This document shows positions 50,407 through 59,706 of a stretch of DNA of 64,000 nucleotides, in pieces. The notes beneath the pieces were generated by a model. The model was given only the letters and a program-made list of their open reading frames with translations, ran no database searches and was not told where the DNA came from. The stretch covers positions 124,001 to 188,000 of the forward strand of contig NZ_CP096256.1 of the NCBI RefSeq assembly GCF_011516635.5, read 5' to 3'. Within the stretch, counting starts at the first letter, position 1; every line of letters begins with the position of its first letter. A program made the translations under genes and the position numbers. The stretch is from Bradyrhizobium barranii subsp. apii (GTDB lineage Bacteria > Pseudomonadota > Alphaproteobacteria > Rhizobiales > Xanthobacteraceae).

Positions 50407-50610
50407 CCATTTCAGCGGACCGGATCGTCCTGGCGTCGAAAGGCGCCAATACACCGGGTCTTGACGGAATGTACAAACGAAGGCTTGCTGCCGTTCTGGA
50501 GCGTCATCTGGACTGGTTGCGCGTGGCCCTGTTGGAGGGCACTTATCGCCCAACGCCGGTCAAGCGAATCCATATCCCGAAGGCCAACGGCAAGTTGAGA
50601 CACCAAACTC
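50407..50610 (+). pseudogene. Group II intron maturase/reverse transcriptase, N-terminal fragment
   Basis: The frame reads VLASKGANTPGLDGMYKRRL, ERHLDWLRVALLEGTYRPTP and VKRIHIPKANGKLR, the first conserved block of group II intron reverse transcriptases (normally NxGxxGVDG, then L..GTYRP.PVRR..IPK..G..RPL). It breaks off at HQTP where family members have PLGIP. No ribozyme domains were recognised around it. Confidence 0.75.
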
Positions 50611-50886
50611 CCCAAGGCGTCATGGCCGGGACAGTGACATCTGTAATGAGGACAGGCGTGACCTTTCTAACGGTGGCCTACATACTGTGTTGGGAACTTG
50701 ATAGACAAGTCGCCGATCGCGCTCGTTAGCCCGATCTATTCACGAGAGCACGGTCGTTCTTGACGTCTGACTGGGGCTGGCGGCTGGCGTGGGTGACCGT
50801 CCGGCCTTTTGTCACCGGGTTCTACATCAAGCTGTTTTGTACGCGTTGGAGGAGTGGGGCGGGTGAGCGGGCGCAGGCCCGGTCGG
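50611..50886. other. About 275 bp without a recognisable gene
   Basis: Lies between the maturase scrap and the IS1380 element. No gene or conserved motif seen; it may contain the outer end of the IS1380 element, whose terminal repeat I could not place. Confidence 0.4.
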
Positions 50887-52228
50887 TTACGGGCCGAGCG
50901 GGAGCAGCGCGCCGGGCAAGCTGCGGAAGAGGTCGGCTTCGGGGCATGCCGCGGCGAACGCAAGGCGAATGCGGCTCGCGGTTTCGACGACCCGGGCTGC
51001 GATTTTCAAGAGACGAAGACGCAGCGTCGCGAACTCGGCGGCGGCCAATTCCCGGACTTTGGGAATGGCGCCGCGCACGGTAAGCATCAACCAATAAGCG
51101 GCGGTGTGGAGAACGAGACGGACCTGGTTGGCGAGCGCCGAACGGCAACTGGTGCGATCGGAGGCGAGCTGCGTCTTATGCAGCTTGATCAGATTTTCGG
51201 CTTGGCCGCGCGCGCAATACAGGCTGTCGTAGATCCACTCGGCCGAGCCGACATCGAGGCTGGTGACGACGAAGCGGATGTCGAGGCCGAGCATCGTCGC
51301 CTCAATACGGGCGACAGTGCGCCGTTCGTGATCCCAGGACTTTGCCTTGTGGCGCGTCTCGGTATAGCCGCGCAGAACAGGCAGGTTCTCGATGGCGCGT
51401 CGCGTGCGAATGTCGTCGGCGACCTCGTCGACTTTTCTGGCGAGAGGCTTGGTACCGGACAGACCGAAGATGTAGTCGATGCCGTTGTTCTCGCACCACG
51501 TCATGGCCTCCGGCCGAGCATAGTGCCCGTCGCCACGGAACGTAATTCGCGTCTTGTGCCACCGCGTCCGGATATGCCGTATCAGGCGGCGCAGATGGGC
51601 ACGCACCTCGACGCCGCCCGGCGTCTTGCCGGGCCGCAGCACGACCGCCACGGGCCGGCTCTTCTCCGTGTCGTAGACGTGGATCGGCAGGAAGCAGCGT
51701 TCGTCATAATGAGCGTTGAACAGCGAGAGCTGCTGATGGCCGTGGACGACATCGCAGGTATCATCGATGTCGAGCGTGACGGATGCCGGCTCGCGCGGGT
51801 AGCTATCCATCCATGCGTCGACCAAAGTGTAGGTCAGTCGGATCACGTCGCGCAGGCGCGGAGCATTCTCCAGACGCGACAGCGTCGGTTGGGAACACAG
51901 ATCGCGACCGCTGTCCGGCAGCCGTCCGCAGGCCAGCTTGAATGCGGGATCGGACCGCAGATGATCGAGGTCGTCGGCGTCCTCGTAGCCGCAGCAGATC
52001 GCGAACATGCACGCGCGGAACATATCGACAAGGCTGTGCACGACCCGCGTCGGATCGCGCCGATCCGGGAACACCCGGGCCAAATTGTCGGCCAAACCGA
52101 GACGCCGCTCGGCTCGCCAGAAGCATCACGCCCCCATTCGAGGTTAGGCGTCCACCATCGAAGGCAGCTGTGACTTTCTTGGCGTGAACGGCTGGAAACG
52201 AGAAGGGCAGAATCGTATCATCGGTCAT
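50887..52228 (-). pseudogene. IS1380-family transposase with 5' frameshift
   Basis: From ATG 52228 the frame reads MTDDTILPFSFPAVHAKKVT and AFDGGRLTSNGGVMLLA, then runs out of frame near 52115. Relatives read MLLAMAERRLG there and this copy seems to lack two bases. The main part (ERRLGLADNLARVFPDRRDP; VTLDIDDTCDVVHG; THITFRGDGHY-type RITFRGDGHYARPE; IYDSLYCARGQAENLIKLHK) is open to 50887 and complete. Starting inside the second frame would lose about 45 residues, so it is probably inactive. Confidence 0.85.
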
Positions 52229-52299
52229 GGCGGGCGTGGCGTTCGTGGTTGAGGTGATGGGGTTGGCTTCGCAACCGAATCCTACGCCGCATCAGCGCT

Positions 52300-52662
52300 T
52301 TACACCACGCTCGCCAGCCTCTCAGGCGCCCTCTCGCGAATAAGGAGGGCTAGGTCGCCGGTTTTGACGAGAATGCATCGACAGTCCGAGTAGATCGACA
52401 CCAGTTCGTTGCGACCGAGAGCCTGTGCGGCCACGGCGTGCACGGGCACCGCGCGCTCGGATCGATTAGAGCTCCACCCGGCCTCGATGACGAGCGGCGG
52501 AGGATCCGGAAGGATCTTCCTGACCAGCCCGATCGCGACCTGTACGGTCGGCCGTCCCGACGGCGCAGCCACCAGTCCGTATCTGGCTATGTCCGAGGAC
52601 GAGGAAGGATCGTTGCACGCCAATCCGAGCATCGCGCAGAGAAGGGAGGCGACGCCGGTCAT
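52300..52662 (-). CDS. Hypothetical 120-aa protein translationally coupled to the DUF3800 gene
   Basis: The ATG at 52662 overlaps the TGA of the upstream DUF3800 gene (ATGA), a typical translational coupling. The product begins MTGVASLLCAMLGLACNDPS, which could be a weak lipoprotein or signal-like segment. It continues VAIGLVRKILPDPPPLVIEA, HAVAAQALGRNELVSIYSDC and CILVKTGDLALLIRE. I do not recognise the family. The coupling suggests it works with the DUF3800 protein. Confidence 0.6.
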   Translation of the reverse strand: MTGVASLLCAMLGLACNDPSSSSDIARYGLVAAPSGRPTVQVAIGLVRKILPDPPPLVIEAGWSSNRSERAVPVHAVAAQALGRNELVSIYSDCRCILVKTGDLALLIRERAPERLASVV

Positions 52663-53483
52663 CGCGACGCCTGAAGGGCGAGCTCGTCCAGCACGGCCTT
52701 CGTCGCGAGCATCGGCCACTCTTCCGACGCCATTCCGCACTCGATGAGTTTGCCGTCTTGCATAAGACGCTGGAACGGGCGGTTGCCTGCGTGGTATCCG
52801 CCGATGCAGATGGGCCAAAGGAATAGATCGGCGAACTGCGCCATCGGAGACGACTTCTTCTTCGGCTTGAGCTCGTAGAGCGTTTCCTTGAATTGCCCGG
52901 CCGTCATGGGCGCATATTTGTCCGACGTGTCGACCGCGAACGGAGGGCCCTTGGTCCGCAGGTCCTCGTAGTATCCCTTGATCATCGCGTCTTCGGGTTT
53001 GTTGCATCGTTCGGGCGAGACACGAAGCCGATATCCCATCGAGCGGGCGTGTTTTGCCGCGCGTTCGACCACGATGTTGAAGGCGCTCTTGCAAAGCATC
53101 CAGCGTTGGCCCGCATATTTCTCGGCGTATCGCGCGTTGTAGCCCGGGCGGTCTATCACGCAGGCGAGACCCGTGACGGGAGCGCTTCTCATTAGTTGAT
53201 AGAGCTCCTCGAAGAACTTTTCCTGGTTTGCCTTACTCAGTTCCATGAGCCAGAGGAAATTGCCCGTCCGGCCCCGAATTTCCACCGAATGAATCGCGTC
53301 GGCGATGTTCCACCTGTCGCAGAAGGCCTTGTGCAAGGCCCGCGCCGCATCCTCGTCCTCCTGTTTGACTAGGACTCCTCCCAAGGCGAACCAGTCGTAT
53401 CCGTGCGCAGCCCGCTTCCCGGGCGCGTGATCCGGATGCCTGGCGCCTGAATCATCGAGGTAGAAATTTACGATATTGGGCAT
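52659..53483 (-). CDS. DUF3800-domain protein
   Basis: The start at ATG 53483 (MPNIVNFYLDDSG) is chosen because the family begins with a strand ending in the conserved YxDxSG motif; the extension to 53534 is basic and non-conserved. The 274-residue protein has ALGGVLVKQEDE, HSVEIRGRTGNF, LACVIDRPGYN, LRVSPERCNKPED and AQFADLFLWPICIGG, all typical blocks. DUF3800 proteins are predicted RNase H-like enzymes found in defence islands and near mobile elements; their biochemical role is not established. It starts a two-gene minus-strand operon with the 120-aa partner. Confidence 0.85.
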   Translation of the reverse strand: MPNIVNFYLDDSGARHPDHAPGKRAAHGYDWFALGGVLVKQEDEDAARALHKAFCDRWNIADAIHSVEIRGRTGNFLWLMELSKANQEKFFEELYQLMRSAPVTGLACVIDRPGYNARYAEKYAGQRWMLCKSAFNIVVERAAKHARSMGYRLRVSPERCNKPEDAMIKGYYEDLRTKGPPFAVDTSDKYAPMTAGQFKETLYELKPKKKSSPMAQFADLFLWPICIGGYHAGNRPFQRLMQDGKLIECGMASEEWPMLATKAVLDELALQASR

Positions 53484-53761
53484 GGTCTGTCGGACGGTCC
53501 ATCGAGTTCGTCCCGTGGCCGAGGGGGAGCGCACTCAAGCTTGGGTGAGAACGCCGTATTAGCCGTTTCCGTCCTCGCATCAAGCGCGGTGTTGTCCTTC
53601 AGCCGCGCCGCGATGCCGAAGTGCCGACATTGGTCCGTCAGGAGTATCTCTTCCATGTCGATCTGGACGATCGTGCGGCGCGTCACTGCCGAATAGATTC
53701 GCCGAGGTCGGTGCTGCCTAGCGGGGACGCTGTGACCGTCATCGGAATTTCGGACCGACAT
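53484..53761 (-). pseudogene. Possible HTH regulator relic upstream of the DUF3800 gene
   Basis: The frame contains SAVTRRTIVQIDMEEILLTD followed by RHFGIAARLKDN, which parallels the recognition-helix region of the relic at 54291-54490 (GVTRRTIIRLETEETIPTN). Otherwise the sequence is not family-like and there is no good start. I read it as a second degenerate copy of the same regulator. Confidence 0.4.
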
Positions 53762-53764
53762 TCG

Positions 53765-54157
53765 TCACGCGATCGGATTACCGGCACCCTTCAGCTTGTC
53801 GCGCGCCTCTTGGGGCGTCTCGCGTACCGCGAGGCGCACCCGTGTCGCGAACAATAGGACCGACTTTGACTTTTCGCTGTAGATGACCGGATCGCTCTCG
53901 ACGATCTGCTTGACGCGATTTGCGCTCACGAACAGCTTTACCCGCCCTTCCGGTGCCGCGAATTGGATCAATGGCTCCTTGGCTTTCTCGAACTTGTCGG
54001 CCAGATCGTCCGGGGTCTCGTTCGAATAGACGCGGTCGGCCACGAGTTGAAGCATCGTCGCGCCCTTCCATTCGCCGTCGAAGGCCTTCCGCAGCCAAAG
54101 CAGCTGGTCTTCGTCGAGATCCAGAACGCCTCCACCGGGCATGTTTACGACTATCAA
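53765..54157 (-). CDS. Hypothetical 130-aa protein
   Basis: A TTG start at 54157 lies a few bases after GGAGGG; ATG 54142 (MPGGGVLDLDEDQLLWLRKA) is the alternative. The product is soluble and acidic: VYSNETPDDLADKFEKAKEP, VKLFVSANRVKQIVESDPVI, VRLAVRETPQEARDKLKGAG. I do not recognise a family. It is on the same strand as the DUF3800 pair and the regulator relics, so it may be part of one cargo module. Confidence 0.55.
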   Translation of the reverse strand: MIVVNMPGGGVLDLDEDQLLWLRKAFDGEWKGATMLQLVADRVYSNETPDDLADKFEKAKEPLIQFAAPEGRVKLFVSANRVKQIVESDPVIYSEKSKSVLLFATRVRLAVRETPQEARDKLKGAGNPIA

Positions 54158-54290
54158 AGCTCCCTCCGTCCCTGCTTTCCTTCGCGGATGTTGAGGTTGC
54201 TGCCGGTGACGCCCCTATGAAACAGATCACACATTCCAACAATTAGGTGAGAGGCATCTTGCCCACTCGCAGGCTCGACATGCCGCGCCG

Positions 54291-54490
54291 TCATTTTCCC
54301 CGCTTCATGACGACGCCTTCGCCGGTCTCCGTGTCGGCGTAGACGAAGCGAATACCGTAGTCCTTCTCCAGCTTGTCCCGATGGCGGCGATCACCTCGAT
54401 CCGCCGCGGATTCGTCGGGATCGTCTCTTCCGTCTCGAGCCGGATGATCGTGCGGCGCGTGACTCCGCCGAGGTCGGTTTGGTCGAGGTG
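54291..54490 (-). pseudogene. XRE-type HTH regulator, C-terminal fragment
   Basis: Reads GGVTRRTIIRLETEETIPTN and PRRIEVIAAI in one frame, then after a one-base shift RDKLEKDYGIRFVYADTETG and EGVVMKRGK to the stop at 54291. This is the C-terminal half of short XRE-type repressors that end GVxFVxxDxxxGxGV. The first helices are missing because the IS701 remnant begins at about 54500. Confidence 0.7.
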
Positions 54491-54499
54491 AGAAACCAC

Positions 54500-55114
54500 G
54501 AAAGCACCACGTGCCCGATATCTTATCGATTGCGGCAGAACAAATGCTGGCCAGTGCCAAATGGAAAGCCGTGAGCTGGCGCAGCGGGACGAAAGGTCGG
54601 CTGAAAGCCCGATTTGCTGCTCTCCGTGTCCGCACAGCCGACGGCCCTCCTCAGCGGATTTGGGATAAGGGTCAGCAGCATCTCCCGGGCGACGAAGCTT
54701 GGCTCATTGGCGAGCAACGTGCCTCGGGGGAGAAGAAATACTATCTTGCCAATCTCCCTGCGGCGACGGATCTGCGCACACTGGCCGCCACCATCAAAGC
54801 AAGATGGATTTGTGAGCAGGCGCATCAGCAATTGAAGGAGGAGCTCGGACTTGATCACTTCGAAGGGCGATCATGGCAAGGTCTTCATCGCCACGCCCTG
54901 ATGACAATGATCGCCTACGCCTTCCTGCAGCATCGTCGCCTCGCATACGCGGGGCGGAAAAAAGAGAATCTACGGGCCTCCGCGTCAGCCAACCATGCCA
55001 GCCGTACGTCACGCCATCGTCGATCTCATCCTTCGGCCGCCGTCTCAGCATTGCCCGTATTGCCGAAAGCAAATCCGTGAAAAACAGCGGCGAAAACACA
55101 ATCTGCCAAAGTAG
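54500..55114 (+). pseudogene. IS701-family transposase, C-terminal part, frameshifted
   Basis: Begins at HHVPDILSIAAEQMLASAKW inside the transposase and runs through KGRLKARFAALRVR, QQHLPGDEAWLIGEQRASGE, IKARWICEQAHQQLKEELGL and GLHRHALMTMIAYAFLQ. In a run of six A near 54960 the frame shifts by one base. The normal C-terminus (IYGPPRQPTMPAVRHAIVDL, then QHCPYCRKQI) continues in the other frame to TAG at 55112. About half of the protein is left. Confidence 0.85.
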
Positions 55115-55137
55115 TGCTAGACCCTATGTTTGCGCTC

Positions 55138-56077
55138 TGAGAGCCTGACTCAAAATTGCATTGCTGTTTTTATGGCTGCGATGCGCCTTGTCATGAGTTG
55201 GACGGAGGCGAGGAAGAGCCAGGCAGTTGCGCTTTCGATGGTTCGCTCGAAGTCCTTGGCCAATCTGCGGTTGCGGCCGAGCCAGGCGAAGGTTCGTTCG
55301 ACCACCCAGCGCCGCGGAAGCACCTCGAAGCCCTGTGCGGCATCGGAGCGCTTGATGATCTCGACAGTCCACCGGCCGATCTTTTCCAGCACCGCCTTGA
55401 GCTTTTCGCCGGCATAGCCGCCATCGGCGAAGATATGGCGCAGCCAGGGGAAGCGGTAGCGAATGCTGCACAGGACATCTGGCGCGCCATCGCGATCCTG
55501 GACGTCGGCAGCGTGAACGATCGCGCCGACCAGGAGCCCTTGGGTGTCGGTGACGATGTGGCGCTTTCGACCCTTGATCTTCTTTCCCGCGTCGTAGCCG
55601 CGAGGGCCGCCGCCTTCCGTGGTCTTGACCGATTGGCTGTCGATCACGCCAGCCGTCGGCGAGGCTTCCCGGCCGATCGCCTCGCGCGCCAGCATCAGAA
55701 GTGCGTGGTTGATCGATTGCCACAATCCGCTGTCGCGCCATTGGTAGAAATAGTACTGCACCGTGGTCATTGGTGGAAACAGAGTGGGCGGCAGCATGCG
55801 CCACGGCAACCCGCCGCGCAGCAGATAGAGCACCGCCTCGACGATGTCGCGATAGCTCCATTTCGGACGCCGTCCACGCTTGGCCCGCACAGGAAGCAAC
55901 TCCTCCAGCACGACCCATTCCGCATCCGTCAAGTCGCTTGGCAAACGCAGCTCCTCTCGGGCAAACTGTGCCCGGGTGATATCAGTCCACATTCCTCGAT
56001 CCCTTTGATGCTTCGCAACACCAATGGAATCAGAACTCGCTGATATCACTCAACTTATTTTTCGGTCGGACACTGAG
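55138..56077 (-). mobile_element. IS5-family element, apparently intact
   Basis: The transposase gene is flanked by imperfect repeats: GAGCCTGACTCAAAATT on the left and, in reverse, CTCAGTGTCCGACCGAAAAA on the right. Ends are approximate. It lies between the IS701 and IS110 relics. Confidence 0.65.
55150..55992 (-). CDS. IS5-family transposase
   Basis: A 280-residue single-frame DDE transposase. The start at 55992 (MWTDITRAQFAREELRLPSD) fits relatives; the 56049 extension is not conserved. Motifs are DLTDAEWVVLEELLP, GLPWRMLPPTLFPPMTTVQY, AGVIDSQSVKTTEGGG (first Asp), GYDAGKKIKGRKRHIVTDT, FADGGYAGEKL (second Asp) and RRWVVERTFAWLGRNRRLAK (Glu region). No disabling change was seen, so this may be a working copy. 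Confidence 0.93.
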   Translation of the reverse strand: MWTDITRAQFAREELRLPSDLTDAEWVVLEELLPVRAKRGRRPKWSYRDIVEAVLYLLRGGLPWRMLPPTLFPPMTTVQYYFYQWRDSGLWQSINHALLMLAREAIGREASPTAGVIDSQSVKTTEGGGPRGYDAGKKIKGRKRHIVTDTQGLLVGAIVHAADVQDRDGAPDVLCSIRYRFPWLRHIFADGGYAGEKLKAVLEKIGRWTVEIIKRSDAAQGFEVLPRRWVVERTFAWLGRNRRLAKDFERTIESATAWLFLASVQLMTRRIAAIKTAMQF

Positions 56078-56802
56078 GTGACAGGCGGCCCGCCCCGCGG
56101 CAAGCTCCATCGAGGGTTGCGCCGGATGAGCCGGTGCCGAGCCTCAAGCATGGGGAGCGGGCCTGATAAACGATAGCATTTTCGTAGGGCTAGATGTGCA
56201 CAAGGCGACGATTTCGGTCGCAGTGGCGGAAGGAATGCGCGGCGGGGAAGTTCGTAACTTGGGGATCATCCCTAATCGCATCGATCAGATCGAGAAGCTG
56301 GTGAAGAAGCTTGGCAAGGGTGACCGGCAGGTAAGTTTTTGTTACGAAGCCGGACCCTGCGGATATGGCCTGCATCGACAACTGACGGGACTGGGGCACA
56401 ACTGCATCGTGGTGGCCCCCTCTCTGATCCCGATGAAGGCTGGGGATCGGATAAAAACTGACCGGCGCGATGCGGCGATGTTGGCCAAGCTGCACTGGAG
56501 CGGCGAGCTGACAGCCGTGTGGGTTCCGGATGCGGCGCATGAGGCCATGCGCGACTTGGTGCGAGCCCGCGCCACGGCGATGCGTGTGCTCGGCAAAGCG
56601 CGGCAACATCTCCAAGGCTTTCTGCTGCGACATGGGCGCATTTATGCCGGGAAGAAGGGGGGACTTTGGCTTATCGTCGCTGGCTCACCACGGTGCGCTT
56701 CGATCACCCGGCGAGCCAAATCGTTCTGCAGGACTACATTCATGCCGTGACCGACGCTGAGGCCCGTGTGGACTGCTTGACCAAGCGGATCGAGGATCTG
56801 GC

Positions 56803-56925
56803 TGCGGATTCCGATTTATTCCGGCCGGGTATTCCGACTTGAAGCCGGCCATCGTTCCGATTTGAAGCCGGCCACGATTCCGAAATGAAACCGGCCGGCA
56901 TTCCGATTTGAAGCCGGCCGGGTTT
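56803..56925. repeat. Tandem terminal sites at the left end of the 2.6-kb IS21
   Basis: About five copies of a 20-23-bp unit (ATTCCGATTTGAAGCCGGCC and variants) lie head to tail from 56807 to 56919. Three inverted copies lie at the other end (59372-59420). They are the expected IstA binding sites. Confidence 0.85.
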
Positions 56926-56997
56926 TGGAAGTCGGCGTTTTCGTTTGGGTCAGTCCTTCAGGCATCAAGTCCCTCGTTGATCCACGAGGGGAAGCGG

Positions 56998-58533
56998 ATG
57001 CCGGCCAAGAGAGAACTGACCATGCGACAGATACGACAGATGCTGCGGCTTGCCCGTGATGGGGTGAGCGCCCGGGAGATCGGGCGCACGCTCGGGGTGG
57101 CGCGCAGCACGATCCAGGACAATCTCAAGCGTGCCTCGACTGCCGGGCTGGCGTGGCCTTTGGCGGGCGATCTGACCGACGCCGTTCTTGAACAACGTCT
57201 GTTTGCCCATGCCGGCGTCAGGCGCGGCTTCCGCCGGCGCCGGGAGCCGGATTGGGCCTCGCTGGCCTGTGAGCTGAAGCGGCCTGGCGTCAATCTGATG
57301 GTGCTGTGGGAGGAGTACCGGGCGGTCCATCCGGAAGGTTATGGCTACAGCCGGTTCTGCGATTTATTCCGGGAATTCGAGCGGCGGCTGTCTCCGACGA
57401 TGCGGCAGGACCATCCGGCCGGCGACAAGGTCTTTGTCGATTACTCCGGCAAGAAGATCATGATCGTTGATCGCGCAACCGGGGTTGTGCGCGACGCGGA
57501 GATCTTCGTCGCCGTGCTTGGCGCCTCGAATTACACCTACGCCGAGGCGACCTGGACGCAGACACTTCCGGACTGGATCGAGGCTCATGTCCGAATGTTC
57601 CGGTTCTTTGGCGGGGTGCCACGCCTCGTCGTCCCTGACAATCTGAAGTCCGGCGTGCACCGGGCGTCGTTCTACGACCCCGAAATCAATCGCAGCTACG
57701 GGATGATGGCGTCCCATTACGGCGTTGGCATCCTTCCGGCACGGCCAAGAAAGCCCCGGGATAAGGCAAAAGTGGAAGCCGGAGTGCGTTTTGCCCAGAC
57801 CTATATCCTCGGGCGGCTTCGCCGGCAGACCTTCTTCTCGCTGGCTGAGGCGAATGCGGCAATCGCCGCCGCGCTGGAGCGCATCAACGCCCACGTCATG
57901 CGCCGGATCGGCGTCAGCCGCCGACAATTGTTCGAGACCGTCGAGATGCCTGTCCTGGCGCCGTTGCCGGATGCCGACTATCAGTTCGCGGAATGGCTCC
58001 TGGCCCGCGTCTCGCTCGATTATCACGTCGAGGTCGACGGCTTCTTCTACTCAGTTCCACACGGCCTGATCCGGGAGCAGGTCGACGTTCGCGCCACCAC
58101 CCGGACCATCGAGTTGTTCCATCGGGGTTTGCGTGTTGCTGCTCACCAGCGCCGTTATGGCGGCCGCCGGCACGGCACTGATCCCGATCACATGCCCAGT
58201 GCGCATCGGCGTTACGCCGAGTGGACTCCCGATCGATTCCGGCGCTGGGGGCGGTCGATCGGGCCCAACACCGAGGGGCTCGTTCTCGCCATCCTGGCCA
58301 ATCGGCCTCATCCCGAACAGGGATTCCGGACCTGTCTCGGCGTGCTTCGGCTGTTCAAGGATATTGATCCCGAACGCGCCGAGCTGATCGCGGCCCGCGC
58401 GGTCGCGGTCAGCGCACTGACCTACAAGAGCATCGCCTCCATCATCGCCAACAAGCTCGAACGCAGTTCTCGCGATACCGAGGACGCGATCATCGAACAT
58501 CCCAATCTGCGCGGCCCCGGTTACTTCCATTGA
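56998..58533 (+). CDS. istA: IS21-family transposase IstA, intact
   Basis: The start at ATG 56998 (MPAKRELTMRQIRQMLRLAR) follows GAGGGGAAGCGG; the earlier frame start at 56908 lies in the terminal repeats. The 511-residue protein has the helix-turn-helix RTLGVARSTIQDNLKRA, the integrase core with VFVDYSGKKIMIVD, VVPDNLKSGV and KAKVEAGVRFAQ, and the C-terminal YSVPHGLIREQV domain. It resembles the IstA at 36326-37867 in plan, but the proteins and terminal sites are clearly different. Confidence 0.96.
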   Translation: MPAKRELTMRQIRQMLRLARDGVSAREIGRTLGVARSTIQDNLKRASTAGLAWPLAGDLTDAVLEQRLFAHAGVRRGFRRRREPDWASLACELKRPGVNLMVLWEEYRAVHPEGYGYSRFCDLFREFERRLSPTMRQDHPAGDKVFVDYSGKKIMIVDRATGVVRDAEIFVAVLGASNYTYAEATWTQTLPDWIEAHVRMFRFFGGVPRLVVPDNLKSGVHRASFYDPEINRSYGMMASHYGVGILPARPRKPRDKAKVEAGVRFAQTYILGRLRRQTFFSLAEANAAIAAALERINAHVMRRIGVSRRQLFETVEMPVLAPLPDADYQFAEWLLARVSLDYHVEVDGFFYSVPHGLIREQVDVRATTRTIELFHRGLRVAAHQRRYGGRRHGTDPDHMPSAHRRYAEWTPDRFRRWGRSIGPNTEGLVLAILANRPHPEQGFRTCLGVLRLFKDIDPERAELIAARAVAVSALTYKSIASIIANKLERSSRDTEDAIIEHPNLRGPGYFH

Positions 58534-58547
58534 AAGGATTATCCAGC

Positions 58548-59300
58548 ATGCTCACCCATCCCACCCTCGACCTGCTGCATAGCCTTGGTCTCCACGGTAT
58601 GGCCAAAGGCTTCAAGGACCTCGATGCCCAGTCCGAAGCGCGCAGCCTCGAACACGCCGAATGGCTGGCGTTGCTCCTGGAACACGAGAAAACGCTGCGC
58701 CAGCAAAAGCGGTTCGAAAGCAGAGCTCGAGCCGCCAAGCTGCGTCATGCCGCCTGCGTCGAGGATGTCGATTACCGCGCTATCCGCGGCCTCGACCGCA
58801 CGCTCTTTCTAAAACTCGCCGCTGGCGACTGGATCCGGGCACGACATAATCTCCTTGTTACCGGGCCGTGCGGCGTCGGCAAGAGCTGGCTCGCTTGTGC
58901 CCTCGGCAACAAGGCTTGCCGAGACGACTTCTCAGTTGCCTACCATCGTGTGCCGCGTCTCTTCGCCGCTCTCGCACTCGGCCGCGCCGATGGCCGCTAT
59001 ACCAAGATGCTGCGGGCGATCGCACGACTTGATCTGCTGATCCTGGACGACTGGGGACCAGAACCTCTCGACGCCGACCAGCGCCGTGATTTGCTCGAAA
59101 TCGTCGAGGATCGATACGAAGCCCGCTCGATTATCGTCACCAGCCAGCTGCCCGTCGATCGCTGGTACGAAATCATCGGCAACCCCACCATCGCCGACGC
59201 GATTCTCGATCGCCTCGTCCACAATGCCTACCGCATCGAACTCAAAGGAGAGAGCCTCAGGAAGCAGAAGCAACCCGCTCAAGATCAACCGGTCTCTTGA
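58548..59300 (+). CDS. istB: IS21 helper ATPase IstB, intact
   Basis: The start at ATG 58548 (MLTHPTLDLLHSLGLHGMAK) is chosen over the TTG at 58530 since it fits the family and follows AAAGGATT. The 250-residue AAA+ protein has Walker A VTGPCGVGKSW, Walker B LLILDDWG, sensor IIVTSQLP and the family end DAILDRLVHNAYRIELKGES. It follows istA by 14 bp and is probably translationally coupled to it. Confidence 0.96.
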   Translation: MLTHPTLDLLHSLGLHGMAKGFKDLDAQSEARSLEHAEWLALLLEHEKTLRQQKRFESRARAAKLRHAACVEDVDYRAIRGLDRTLFLKLAAGDWIRARHNLLVTGPCGVGKSWLACALGNKACRDDFSVAYHRVPRLFAALALGRADGRYTKMLRAIARLDLLILDDWGPEPLDADQRRDLLEIVEDRYEARSIIVTSQLPVDRWYEIIGNPTIADAILDRLVHNAYRIELKGESLRKQKQPAQDQPVS

Positions 59301-59706
59301 CCTTCCCAGCCCTCGACGACATCATGAAATTGACCCATGCGAACGACGCCACGGGTGGCCGGCTTCAGATCGGAATACCCGGCCGGCTTCGAATTGGAAT
59401 GCATGGCCGGCTTCGTCGGAATCCGCAATCTGGCGCCACAATGGTCGATGACGCCATTCGTAGAGGCCATGCAGGCCATGCGCGGCGTCGCCTTCATCGT
59501 TGCCGTGACGGTGGTTGCCGAGGTCGGCGACTTCTCCCGCTTCGACAATCCCCGCCAGTTGATGGCCTTTCTCGGCCTCGTGCCGTCGGAGCATTCGAGC
59601 GGCGCAAGCATCCGACGCGGTGGCATCACCGATGATCGATGCCGCGAGCGCTGAAAATGACCGGGAAAGCTGCCGAGTCGGTGCAGGTTCGCGATTATAG
59701 CACTGC

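Larger units (their letters stand above)
56803..59427 (+). mobile_element. Complete IS21-family element with 7-bp target duplication
   Basis: The element starts TGCGGATTCCGA and ends TCGGAATCCGCA, a perfect 12-bp inverted repeat with TG..CA tips. It is flanked by ATCTGGC (56796-56802 and 59428-59434), a 7-bp target duplication in the range known for IS21. Removing it and one repeat restores the IS110 reading. Length 2625 bp with intact istA and istB. It looks recent and probably transposition-competent. Confidence 0.95.
56163..59650 (+). pseudogene. IS110-family transposase split by a complete IS21 element
   Basis: The 5' part (56163-56802) reads NDSIFVGLDVHKATISVAVA, CYEAGPCGYGLHR and KTDRRDAAMLAKL, the IS110 DEDD region. 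A one-base shift at the G run near 56657 precedes RFDHPASQIVLQDYIHAVTD. The 3' part resumes at 59428 with LAPQWSMTPFVEAMQAMRG, VVAEVGDFSRFDNPRQLMAF and SEHSSGASIRRGG, the conserved C-terminal serine region. The last 40 or so residues are lost. The usual ATG start is changed (CTGATA near 56164). It was degenerate as well as interrupted. Confidence 0.88.

Noticed and set aside
56807..56919. Tandem CCGGCC-containing units as a CRISPR or terminator cluster
   Set aside because: They are the terminal binding sites of the IS21 element, with inverted copies at 59372-59420.
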